Assembly: GCF_003334855.1 (NCBI RefSeq)
Contig: NZ_QOWE01000003.1
Coordinates: forward strand, 339,015 to 403,014
DNA length: 64,000 nt
Reading direction: 5' to 3'
Source: Larkinella punicea
Lineage (GTDB): Bacteria; Bacteroidota; Bacteroidia; Cytophagales; Spirosomataceae
The first letter of the stretch is position 1, and every line of letters starts with the position of its first letter. Below the pieces are notes generated by a model. The model had not been told where the DNA came from. It made no database searches and saw only the letters and a program-made list of their open reading frames with translations. The position numbers and the translations under genes are program-made. Shown here piece by piece: positions 7,422-15,072 of the stretch.

Positions 7422-9074
7422 TCAGGCGGAGGATTTTTGCCCCAAAATTTCTTTGGCAGCCCGAATGCCCTGATAAAAGGCCTCCTCAAAAATCGAAACA
7501 CCGCTCAGGTCCGAGTGAGCAAAATAGAGTTTGTGATTGATGGCCGTGGCGGCTTTCTGGCGGGCTTTACCCCAGATAAAACCGGGAGTGGGCGCTATCA
7601 TCCCGTGCCCCCAAATCCAGCAATCGATGGATGCAATGTTTTCACTGACACCGGGATGCGCCCTTTCCAGATCGGCCACCAGCAGCGTTACCCATTCTTC
7701 GTACGGTATTTGGTAGGCTTTGCGCCGGGCAAGATCGGGCGGTTCCTGAACCAGCGGCCAATAGACCGTAATCACTTTCCGGTCCGTCGCTTCCAGGTGC
7801 TGGTGCGTGGCCGTGACGTAGCCGACGGAGGGGCTTCCGTAAATCACGTTATCCCAGCATAGCGGCATGCCCCGGTATTGCGGCAATCCGCTGACGGTCA
7901 GATTGGCCACTAGCCAGGGAGCATATTCGAATCCGTCGATTATCCGGTTTTTGAGCAGATTTTTCGTAATGAACTGGGGCGTCGCCAGCAAAACTTTCCG
8001 GGCCAGAATCGCAGTGGTCGTTTTCTGAACGACATCGTAACTGAGAACGCGCACGCCCTGATCGGTTTCCTCCAAACCGAAAACCAGCCGGTTTGATTGG
8101 ATGGGAGATGCTGCCTGCTTTTCTAACTGGGTGACTAAGAAAGCATTGCCTTCCGGCCAGGTGAGCACCGCATTGGCTTCGGCATTGGCCGCAACGCCTT
8201 TTCGGGCGGCAAAATAATGCAACCCGGCCCAGGCTGAGGTGTTTGACAAGGTCGTTCCGTAATCATCCTTGCAACCGTATTCCAGAAACCAGCGCAGATA
8301 GGGCGACGTAAACTGCTGTTCGTTCAGATACGTTTCGAACGAAACCGCGTCCCACTGCCGGAAGCGATCATCCGTCGAAGATCCGTCGAGTGGAATGGCA
8401 AACGCATCCCGGCCATCCTTGCCTTTGGCTTGTTTCAGTTCGTCTACGAGTTTAAAAAACCGGGCGATCTGATGTTTGTCGTCGTCCGAAATCCCCACTT
8501 CCGGCACCAGCCCTTCCTGCCAGTGCCCGTTGATGAACAGCCTTTCTTCGGGATCATGACAGAGGTAGTAATCATTGTAAACCGGTAAACCGCCTGAATC
8601 AAAACCGGTAATGACTTGGCTTTCGGTCAGGAAATCAAGCAGTTCGCGATTGCGAAGATCAGGAATCGGTAGATAATGCGCCCCCCACGGATAGGCCGAT
8701 ATGGCATTCTGACCACTGACGGAATTGCCCCCCGGTCGATCCGCCAGTTCCACCAGCAACACATCCCGCATGCCCTGCTGCCAGAGCCACCGCCGGGCCG
8801 ACAAACCGGCAACGCCACCGCCCACAATCAGGACGTCCGTTTCCAGTGTCTGCGTCGGCAGGGGCAGTTTTTCCGGATTCCGCAGCAAATGACCGACCGC
8901 ATGATTTGCTCCGATCATGCCGCCCTGGATGTGTTTGAGAGACGACGGCTGGCAGGCACTCAAACCCGCCGATCCGGCCAACAGAGCCGACAAACCGAGT
9001 CCGGCGGCTTGTTCCAGAAACTGACGGCGGCCCGGCGATTCGGGCGGGTCAGTGGGCGTAGGGCGTCCAGTCAT
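7422..9074 (-). CDS. TAT-exported FAD-dependent amine-oxidase-like oxidoreductase
   Basis: 550 residues. The N-terminus has a twin-arginine signal (GRRQFLEQAAGLGLSALLAG) followed by a lipobox-like SAC, so the protein is probably a periplasmic lipoprotein exported folded with FAD. The dinucleotide-binding motif VLIVGGGVAGLSA and the following acidic ligand segment (VELADRPGG) are visible around residues 85-117, as in flavin amine oxidases and phytoene-desaturase-like enzymes. It overlaps the 3' end of the aminopropyltransferase gene by 26 bases, which implies tight co-expression. A role in oxidising a polyamine or polyamine-modified product is an inference from the neighbours; no substrate residue can be read off. 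Confidence 0.85.
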   Translation of the reverse strand: MTGRPTPTDPPESPGRRQFLEQAAGLGLSALLAGSAGLSACQPSSLKHIQGGMIGANHAVGHLLRNPEKLPLPTQTLETDVLIVGGGVAGLSARRWLWQQGMRDVLLVELADRPGGNSVSGQNAISAYPWGAHYLPIPDLRNRELLDFLTESQVITGFDSGGLPVYNDYYLCHDPEERLFINGHWQEGLVPEVGISDDDKHQIARFFKLVDELKQAKGKDGRDAFAIPLDGSSTDDRFRQWDAVSFETYLNEQQFTSPYLRWFLEYGCKDDYGTTLSNTSAWAGLHYFAARKGVAANAEANAVLTWPEGNAFLVTQLEKQAASPIQSNRLVFGLEETDQGVRVLSYDVVQKTTTAILARKVLLATPQFITKNLLKNRIIDGFEYAPWLVANLTVSGLPQYRGMPLCWDNVIYGSPSVGYVTATHQHLEATDRKVITVYWPLVQEPPDLARRKAYQIPYEEWVTLLVADLERAHPGVSENIASIDCWIWGHGMIAPTPGFIWGKARQKAATAINHKLYFAHSDLSGVSIFEEAFYQGIRAAKEILGQKSSA

Positions 9075-10572
9075 CTTCGAAATAATGCACCAGCACCTGG
9101 TTGTTGAGCTTGTTGATTTCGGTGGGAACCTCGGCCATGTCGGGCGGAAAATTCAGCATGTCGTGGATGGTTCGCGCATTGACAAACCGGAGCCCCGTCG
9201 GCAACGGCCCGTCACCCCGCCAGTGGTGGTTTCGCAACAGCAGAATAAAACCCCACTCGCCAAACGAGGGAACGTAAGCGTGGTAGGGAATCGTCTGAAA
9301 ACCGGAGGCCGCAATCGTGTTTCGAATGCACCAGAATGACTGCCGGGCGATATAAGGTGAGGTCGATTGTACCACCGCCAGACCACCTGGCTGGATCAGG
9401 CGATTGAGTTCCTGGTAAAAGGATGTGCTGTACAATTTTCCAATCGAGTAATTCGAAGGATCGGGAAAATCAATGACAATCAGGTCGTAACGGGCGGTGT
9501 CCTGCCGGACGAAATTGTAGGCATCGGTATTAATAATCTGTACTTTGGGTGAAAGCAAGGAACGGTTATTCAGTTTAAGGAGTACCTCATTCCGGCGAAA
9601 AAGATCCGTCATGCCGGGATCGAGGTCGACGAGTGTAACAGATTGGATGTGCGGGTATTTCAGGATTTCGCGCACGGCCAATCCGTCGCCACCGCCCAAC
9701 ACCAGCACCCGGCTGGCCTTCGGAAGGGCCTGCAAAGCCGGATGGACGAGCGCTTCGTGGTAGCGGTATTCATCCGCCGAACTGAACTGAAGATTGCCGT
9801 TGAGGAAAAGCCGCAACTCGCGGTTGTTGGCCGTCAGCACGATGCGTTGGTAAGAGGTGCTTTTGCTGTAAATCACCTTGTCCTGAAACGTCAGATTTTC
9901 GGTGTAGGTCATGATCTGTTCGGCATAAACAAAACCGCCGATCAGCAGAAAAGAGGAGAGGAGAATGGCCGTGACCAGCGACCGGCGATACGGTTTGGTT
10001 TCGGGAAACTGGTGCAGCAGAAACCAGGCGACGCCGACGTTCATCAACCCGAAAAACAGCGACGTCCGGATGAGGCCCAGATAGGGGACGAGCACGAGCG
10101 GGAAGATCAGCGAAGCGAGCAACGCCCCAATGTAATCGAAGGTGAAAACTCTGGAAACCAAGTCTTTGAAGGCGAGCTGGTTTTCTAGAATCCGCATCAG
10201 CAATGGAATTTCCAGCCCTACCAGAATACCGGTTAAACTCACCAGCGAATACAGAACCAGCCGGAACGAAGCCGCGTATTCGAACAACACAAAGAGCAGC
10301 GGAGCACTGCCACCGCCCACGATGCCGACCAGAATTTCGATGCGAATGAACCACTTTAACAGATTGCCATCGAGGTACTTGGAAAGCCACGAACCAATGC
10401 CCATCGAAAACAGATAGACACCAATGATGGTCGAAAACTGCGTAACCGAATCGCCCAGGAGGTAACTCGCCAGCGTTCCGGCCACCAATTCGTAGATGAG
10501 TCCGCAGGTGGCAATCACAAAAACCGACAGCAACAACAGCAGGTGCCGGTGTCGATTTTCCGGGTTACTCAT
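9049..10572 (-). CDS. speE: Membrane-bound polyamine aminopropyltransferase (spermidine synthase-like)
   Basis: The N-terminal half has about seven hydrophobic segments (for example HLLLLLSVFVIATCGLIYEL, LASLIFPLVLVPYLG); the C-terminal half is a spermidine-synthase domain with VLVLGGGDGLAVRE for decarboxylated-SAM binding, VDLDPGM, and the DFPDPSNY active-site segment. Transfers aminopropyl groups, presumably to putrescine or another amine; the membrane domain suggests a membrane-proximal or exported acceptor. Start ATG 10572 is chosen because ATGAGTAA couples it to the end of the DUF350 gene; the longer frame to 10605 would overlap that gene further. The downstream FAD oxidoreductase overlaps its end. 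Confidence 0.9.
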   Translation of the reverse strand: MSNPENRHRHLLLLLSVFVIATCGLIYELVAGTLASYLLGDSVTQFSTIIGVYLFSMGIGSWLSKYLDGNLLKWFIRIEILVGIVGGGSAPLLFVLFEYAASFRLVLYSLVSLTGILVGLEIPLLMRILENQLAFKDLVSRVFTFDYIGALLASLIFPLVLVPYLGLIRTSLFFGLMNVGVAWFLLHQFPETKPYRRSLVTAILLSSFLLIGGFVYAEQIMTYTENLTFQDKVIYSKSTSYQRIVLTANNRELRLFLNGNLQFSSADEYRYHEALVHPALQALPKASRVLVLGGGDGLAVREILKYPHIQSVTLVDLDPGMTDLFRRNEVLLKLNNRSLLSPKVQIINTDAYNFVRQDTARYDLIVIDFPDPSNYSIGKLYSTSFYQELNRLIQPGGLAVVQSTSPYIARQSFWCIRNTIAASGFQTIPYHAYVPSFGEWGFILLLRNHHWRGDGPLPTGLRFVNARTIHDMLNFPPDMAEVPTEINKLNNQVLVHYFEDDWTPYAH

Positions 10573-10780
10573 GTATGGCGGAACTGATGATAATCGCCAC
10601 CGCAATCATGAAAGCGGCTGCCAGAATGGAAAGCGCGACGTTTTCTTCGTCGACAATCTTTTTCCACAGGTTTTCGGGGGCAATTTTCTCGATAATGACG
10701 AAACTGATGACCAGAATCAGGATACCGACAAATGAATAAACGACGGAGGGAACGATGTACTTCAGCGTAGACAAGTCCAT
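10565..10780 (-). CDS. DUF350 small membrane protein
   Basis: 71 residues with two or more membrane helices (YIVPSVVYSFVGILILVISFVI and VALSILAAAFMIAVAIIISSAI) around a short polar loop, the form of one DUF350 (YjfL-like) repeat. Its stop codon overlaps the aminopropyltransferase start by 8 bases. DUF350 proteins are known to occur beside DUF4178, SpeD and spermidine synthase-like genes in many bacteria; their biochemical role is unknown. The arrangement here is that cluster. Confidence 0.85.
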   Translation of the reverse strand: MDLSTLKYIVPSVVYSFVGILILVISFVIIEKIAPENLWKKIVDEENVALSILAAAFMIAVAIIISSAIHE

Positions 10781-10792
10781 GAGAAACAGGGT

Positions 10793-10984
10793 TTATTTGT
10801 GGTAAAAATAACTGCGTCGGCCCGAATGCCGCCCGCCCGAACCGTTTTTGTAGTTGTCGAGCTTGTCGACACTTTCCAGATCGTCGCCCAGCAACCGGCT
10901 GCCCGACATCCCGGCCCAGGCGAATCCGGCCAGGAGCAAACCACCCGCCAACAACAGGGGTTTTATTTTTGTGAGGTTTTTCAT
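10793..10984 (-). CDS. Small secreted protein of the polyamine-type cluster, 63 residues
   Basis: Not recognised as a named family. Signal-peptide-like N-terminus (MKNLTKIKPLLLAGGLLLAGFAWAG), then an acidic-charged stretch (DDLESVDKLDNYKNG) and a basic, Gly/Ser/Arg- and aromatic-rich tail (GSGGRHSGRRSYFYHK). It is 12 bases upstream of the DUF350 start, on the same strand, so it is in the operon. Being small, exported and embedded among polyamine enzymes, it could be a substrate or a structural part of the system; this is inference. Confidence 0.65.
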   Translation of the reverse strand: MKNLTKIKPLLLAGGLLLAGFAWAGMSGSRLLGDDLESVDKLDNYKNGSGGRHSGRRSYFYHK

Positions 10985-11043
10985 GATTGTTACATAGACA
11001 AAAAGGTTTGTTTGATATTCGGATAGTTTGTTGTAGTTCTCGT

Positions 11044-11130
11044 GTTTTGCCCCTAAATCCCCTGAAGGGGACTTTTAGCATCCGGAGAGCTCCGCGTCCA
11101 AGTCCCCTTCAGGGGATTTAGGGGCAAAAC
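11044..11130. repeat. Post-stop palindrome, CCCCTAAATCCCCT family, copy 2
   Basis: Arms GTTTTGCCCCTAAATCCCCT... (from 11044) and the exact complement ending at 11130, with a 25-base loop (TTAGCATCCGGAGAGC...). It begins 10 bases after the stop of the DUF4178 gene (minus strand) and about 60 bases before the start of the small secreted protein, so it lies inside the cluster and may attenuate transcription between the two. Confidence 0.95.
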
Positions 11131-11140
11131 CGGATCGAAA

Positions 11141-12415
11141 CTATCCCGTCGGTCCGAAATCGCTCTCGGCCCACCGTTTCTGTTCGAACAGATTTCGCTG
11201 AAAAAACAGGATGATCGGGTAGATCGCCAGCAGGGCCAGCATGATAAACAGGTTGGAATACAGAATCGGATTTTGAATCACTTTAAGCTGGAAAATAACC
11301 CGGTTTTTCCCTTCGGACGACGGATACAGATTGAGGTGATAGCGCCCGGACGGAATGCGCGACAAAATGGCTTCGTCGTCCTGCGCCCCTTCCTGCCAGC
11401 TTTCGCCGTATTCAACACCGTGGTAATATTCGACAATGCGCGTGAACTCGTAGGACTGGTTGGTGCTTTCGTTGATCAGACTGACCGGTAATTCGAACCA
11501 GTTGTTGTCGATATTGACCTTTAACTGAATCGCCACAGCCGCCGGGCCGTCGATGTTGAACGAAGGCGACACGATGGGTTGCGCGCGGCTTTGCACCGTC
11601 GAATCCGAGTTCCAGGAAAACTCCTGATTGAAAAGAGTTTGTTGCGGTTTCAGGAAGTAAAAAAGCACCTGAACGGCTACGATCAGCAACGCCAGCCGGG
11701 TCGTCAACCAGATCGCCGGTTCCCGTTTTTCGACCCCCGGATTGGGCTGGATGGCCCCGACACCAACGGGTTTCGGTAAAGCCGTATCGGCCAGTCCGAA
11801 GGCTTTCGAAATGTCCTGTGGCGTTTTGTATTCCGCTTTGTAGCACTCGGTTTTCTGGCTGCTGGCCTCCCGGCTAATCAGATAGGGCGGATGAATATAC
11901 TCCGAAATGGTCAGTTCCGTATCATCGATAATGTTCCAGTAAAACTCTCCGACGGCATTCAGAATGAGGCAGTTGTAGCGGTTATACAGGACGTATTCGC
12001 GGTCCTGATCCGAGACTTTCGCGTTCTGTGTTTCAGTATAGGTTTCGGCCACCGGCCGAATCACCATCCAGTGTCCCCTGAATTCGGCCAGCATCTGGTG
12101 CTGTCCTTCTTTGGTCATCAGGACGTATTCCATCCAGCTTTCCTCATACTGGATTTCCCGTTTGCGCAGGTAGCCCGTCACCCGAACCCATTTTCCATCG
12201 AGGTACCCTTCGGCTCCGAGCGGCAGGGCGGGTGGCGTGGGCATGGGCGGAAAGGCCATGATGATGCGCCGTGGGCCAGTATCACCATATTGAAAATAGG
12301 TGTAGCACTGGCCGCAGCAGAAATACGAACTCTCGGCCAGGTCATAGCCCGGAACCGGGGCCTGGCAGTGTGGGCAGTTGAACGAGGTAGGGGAAGAGGA
12401 TGGGTCGGTGGGCAT
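11141..12415 (-). CDS. DUF4178 zinc-ribbon membrane protein
   Basis: 424 residues. N-terminal zinc ribbon with CPHC (residues 14-17) and a CCGQC knuckle near residue 33, then a DUF4178-like beta-rich domain (residues 65-200; WVRVTGYLRKREI, MLAEFRGHW, GEFYWNI), a membrane helix near residue 230 (WLTTRLALLIVAVQVLFYFL), an extracytoplasmic beta domain and a second helix near the C-terminus (LFIMLALLAIYPIILFF). DUF4178 is known to accompany DUF350, SpeD and spermidine synthase-like genes. Function unknown; likely an anchored scaffold of the cluster. Its design (zinc ribbon plus membrane anchor) parallels the gene at 50122. Confidence 0.85.
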   Translation of the reverse strand: MPTDPSSSPTSFNCPHCQAPVPGYDLAESSYFCCGQCYTYFQYGDTGPRRIIMAFPPMPTPPALPLGAEGYLDGKWVRVTGYLRKREIQYEESWMEYVLMTKEGQHQMLAEFRGHWMVIRPVAETYTETQNAKVSDQDREYVLYNRYNCLILNAVGEFYWNIIDDTELTISEYIHPPYLISREASSQKTECYKAEYKTPQDISKAFGLADTALPKPVGVGAIQPNPGVEKREPAIWLTTRLALLIVAVQVLFYFLKPQQTLFNQEFSWNSDSTVQSRAQPIVSPSFNIDGPAAVAIQLKVNIDNNWFELPVSLINESTNQSYEFTRIVEYYHGVEYGESWQEGAQDDEAILSRIPSGRYHLNLYPSSEGKNRVIFQLKVIQNPILYSNLFIMLALLAIYPIILFFQRNLFEQKRWAESDFGPTG

Positions 12416-12429
12416 GGTTTCGGACAGCG

Positions 12430-12786
12430 TCAGCGGATGATTTCCTGTTCGTTTAAAACCGCCGTAGCCCCGAACAGACGCAGGGATTCCTCATAGAACC
12501 GTCGGACTTTCGGGCTGTTATCGCGTAGGAAATTGGACAGGAAAACGTCGAACGTCGCCAGCCCGTTTTCGGGCCAGGTATGAATCGACACGTGCGATTC
12601 GGTCAGGCAGAGAACCGCCGTAAAACCGCCGTTGGGAAACGAATAATAGACCTCGCCGACCTTAGCCAGTTCCAGTTCCTGAATCAGTCGGTCGAAGCCC
12701 GCGCGACACCGCTCAACGTCCGTGAGGGCAGACAATGGGGCTTCGAAGGTCGACAAAATGTGCAGGCCGGGGCGGTAGGCATTCAT
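12430..12786 (-). CDS. speD: SpeD-like S-adenosylmethionine decarboxylase family protein
   Basis: 118 residues, prokaryotic class of pyruvoyl AdoMet decarboxylase. The self-cleavage and pyruvoyl serine site is intact (LTESHVSIHTWPENG, around residue 59), including the downstream His. The usual segment D-x-F-x-C-G, whose Cys donates a proton in the T. maritima enzyme, reads DVFLSN, so Ser takes the place of Cys. ATG 12786 is chosen; a TTG three codons upstream is possible. It is the first gene of the cluster and 14 bases ahead of DUF4178. Expected product: decarboxylated AdoMet for the aminopropyltransferase; altered substrate use is possible given the replaced residue. Confidence 0.85.
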   Translation of the reverse strand: MNAYRPGLHILSTFEAPLSALTDVERCRAGFDRLIQELELAKVGEVYYSFPNGGFTAVLCLTESHVSIHTWPENGLATFDVFLSNFLRDNSPKVRRFYEESLRLFGATAVLNEQEIIR

Positions 12787-12807
12787 GGCCCGCAAGATAG
12801 AATTTTG

Positions 12808-14502
12808 TTATTTCTTTTTTGGAAAATTTTGCGCTAAAAATACCGCATCGGCTTTCGACCAGCCTTGCCGGGCCAGTTGACGTTCGCGTTCGGCGGTTGC
12901 TTTGTCACCTTTCAGTTCGGCCACCCGGGCGAGGGCAAAATGAGTGCCGGGGTAATACGGATCATGTTCCGCCAGCACCTTCGTGGCTTCTTCGGCGAAA
13001 TCGGTCAATTTGAGCTGGGCGGCCACCTGCGCGATGATTTCCAGTTGAAAAAGGGCTTCAATCCAGGGATCGGGGCCGGTTTGGTCGCGGGCGCTGGCCT
13101 GAAACTTGCGGATGTCGGCCAGTCCTTTCTCCCGGGCTGCGGGGTCGTGCAGGGCAATCAGAGAAGCCAGGAATTTGGGATGGGGATCGAGCCAGGCATT
13201 CAGCCAGTCGGTGTGGGCGATGTTTTTGGCTTCCACCAACTCGGTTTGCGACTGCTTCAGCGAAGCCCGCGCCGATTCGATTTGGTTCTTTTTCAGGGCG
13301 ATCATGCCCAGTAAATAGTGTCCGATCACGCGTTCGCCCGGTGTTTTGCCTTTCGTCATTTCCTCGGCAATGGGCCGGGCTTCTTCGTCCCGGTTTTGCG
13401 TAATCAGCAGCGTTGGGTAGCCCATTTTGTTGTAGAACGTCCGCTCCAGATTGATCGGTCGTTTGATCTCAAACCGTTCCTTCACCAGTTGTTCCGCTTC
13501 CTGAATCCGGCCCTGATACTGGTAGCAAAGTGCCAGCAATGAGATGTTGTGAATGTGGTGCCAGTCGTACATCGGATCGTATTTTTCGCTGGTATATAAC
13601 CCGCGTTCAATGGCGTCCGTCTGTTTCATTTCCGCGATGGCACTATCTACATCGCCGGTTTTCATCAGGTCGTGGGCATACATGTGGAGGGCGTGGGCCA
13701 GATTCGGAGCCAGCCGGGCGTAGGCTTTGCCATGTTTCAGGGCTTCGGTATAATCGCCCATGCCTTCGTAAGCGTGAATCAGATAATGGTGAGCTGCCGG
13801 ATGTTCGGGCGCAAACTGGAGGATTTTCTCGTAAATGGCGATGCTGCCCGTCGACGAACCCTGCCCCCGGCCGGTGGCAAATTTTTCGTAGGAGTTGCCG
13901 GACAGCAGCCACAGTTCCGGATCGGTCGGGAAGCGTTTGACGGCACCGTTGACTTTTGTCCGGTACTCGTTCAGCAGTTTTTGATTGCTCAGGGAATCGA
14001 CGGCTTTCAACTGCGCAAACCGCAGATCGATGTGGGCTTTTTCGCGTTCCGATGCAAATTTCGAGAACGACTTGGCAGTTTCGGCGGCTTTCAAAGCGGC
14101 CTTGTTGTCTTCCAGTTGGATATACAGACGGCTCAGGCCCACGTGCGCCATCACGAATGTCGAATCGAATTTCAATGCTTCGTGAAACGACCGGGCCGCT
14201 TCCACCAGTGCATAACCGTGCAGATACGCCATGCCCTGTTCAAAATACGCCTGTGCCTTCGGGTTTTTGGTGGAGGTTGGTGTGGTGAATTGCCCGACAT
14301 TCGGCCGCAGCGCCACAGATTGTTGCAGCAGCGAATTGGGAATCCCGCCAATGTTTGCCATGCCGCAAATGGGGGCGTACGGAACCTCGTTGACCGTCAG
14401 CGTTTGCGCCGGTTCGGATGGCTTTTGGGTTTGGGTAAATTCACCCACCAGCAATGCGATCAGCAGGAGCGGGAGATAGGAGTAGGTATAGAGTCGTTTC
14501 AT
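12808..14502 (-). CDS. Secreted TPR-repeat protein
   Basis: 564 residues from the internal ATG (MKRLYTYSYLPLLLIALLVGEF), which gives a signal peptide or lipid-free export signal; the longer frame to 14556 is not protein-like. At least four tetratricopeptide-type helix pairs are visible (AQAYFEQGMAYLHGYALVEA, AHVGLSRLYIQLEDNKAAL, AAHHYLIHAYEGMGDYTEAL, ALCYQYQGRIQEAEQL). A short N-terminal segment (PYAPICGMANIGG) contains one Cys. TPR proteins of this length act as periplasmic protein-interaction scaffolds. It ends 21 bases before the SpeD-like gene, so it may be transcribed with the polyamine-type cluster. Confidence 0.8.
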   Translation of the reverse strand: MKRLYTYSYLPLLLIALLVGEFTQTQKPSEPAQTLTVNEVPYAPICGMANIGGIPNSLLQQSVALRPNVGQFTTPTSTKNPKAQAYFEQGMAYLHGYALVEAARSFHEALKFDSTFVMAHVGLSRLYIQLEDNKAALKAAETAKSFSKFASEREKAHIDLRFAQLKAVDSLSNQKLLNEYRTKVNGAVKRFPTDPELWLLSGNSYEKFATGRGQGSSTGSIAIYEKILQFAPEHPAAHHYLIHAYEGMGDYTEALKHGKAYARLAPNLAHALHMYAHDLMKTGDVDSAIAEMKQTDAIERGLYTSEKYDPMYDWHHIHNISLLALCYQYQGRIQEAEQLVKERFEIKRPINLERTFYNKMGYPTLLITQNRDEEARPIAEEMTKGKTPGERVIGHYLLGMIALKKNQIESARASLKQSQTELVEAKNIAHTDWLNAWLDPHPKFLASLIALHDPAAREKGLADIRKFQASARDQTGPDPWIEALFQLEIIAQVAAQLKLTDFAEEATKVLAEHDPYYPGTHFALARVAELKGDKATAERERQLARQGWSKADAVFLAQNFPKKK

Positions 14503-14683
14503 AAGCGTGTTTGCGGATCGTACGGGCGTCCTGTTTTCGGGTAAAAAAGCGGACACCCATCCGGGGTGTACGTAAAAATAGCAATTTATTGGTTGAGATG
14601 ATAACCGTTTACGAAAAGGAAAGCAAGGTCTGCCCCAACTTTTGCGCGTCGGAACAGTTTAGTAGAAAAACAGATTACACCGT

Positions 14684-14959
14684 ATGGAAAAGATGTTTGT
14701 AGTTCGCGTCATTGCCGTCGATGAACGGGGTGTTGAAACGCCCACCACGATACCGATGAAATTCGAGACGTCGCCCGAGGTCGCGTTGATTGAACAGGAT
14801 TTGGATGCGCAATATCCCCACCTGAAACACCGCGTTGTTGAAATCGATGAATTAAAAACCCCGGAGCAGGTCGAAGATTGGCAGCATTCGTATCTGGGGC
14901 CGGTGCTGGGGTCAGAACATACCCCGCTGGAGGAAGAGAAGGAAACGAAGGAGGAGTAA
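14684..14959 (+). CDS. Small acidic hypothetical protein, 91 residues
   Basis: Not recognised. Highly acidic, with a Glu-rich end (TPLEEEKETKEE), no signal peptide or membrane segment. The first half (MFVVRVIAVDERGVETPTTI) looks like two beta strands. Cytoplasmic and probably a small regulator or adaptor; nothing more can be said. It is alone on its strand, converging on alaS, with a long palindrome filling the gap. Confidence 0.65.
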   Translation: MEKMFVVRVIAVDERGVETPTTIPMKFETSPEVALIEQDLDAQYPHLKHRVVEIDELKTPEQVEDWQHSYLGPVLGSEHTPLEEEKETKEE

Positions 14960-14963
14960 AAAA

Positions 14964-15060
14964 GGAATTTCAAATAATAAATGATGAATGTTAAATGTAA
15001 AAGTGCAGAATTGGCATCTCCTTTTACATTTAATATTCATCATTTTACATTTAAAATTCC
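14964..15060. repeat. Long palindrome between convergent genes (ATGATGAATG word family)
   Basis: Arms of 40 bases, 14964-15003 and 15021-15060, complementary with a few mismatches; the inner part (GTTAAATGTAAAAG against CTTTTACATTTAAT) is nearly perfect. It fills almost the whole gap between the gene ending at 14959 and alaS, and the T-rich arms suit a bidirectional terminator. The same words occur in the palindromes at 25581 and 29568. Confidence 0.85.
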
Positions 15061-15072
15061 TTTCTTAAGCTT

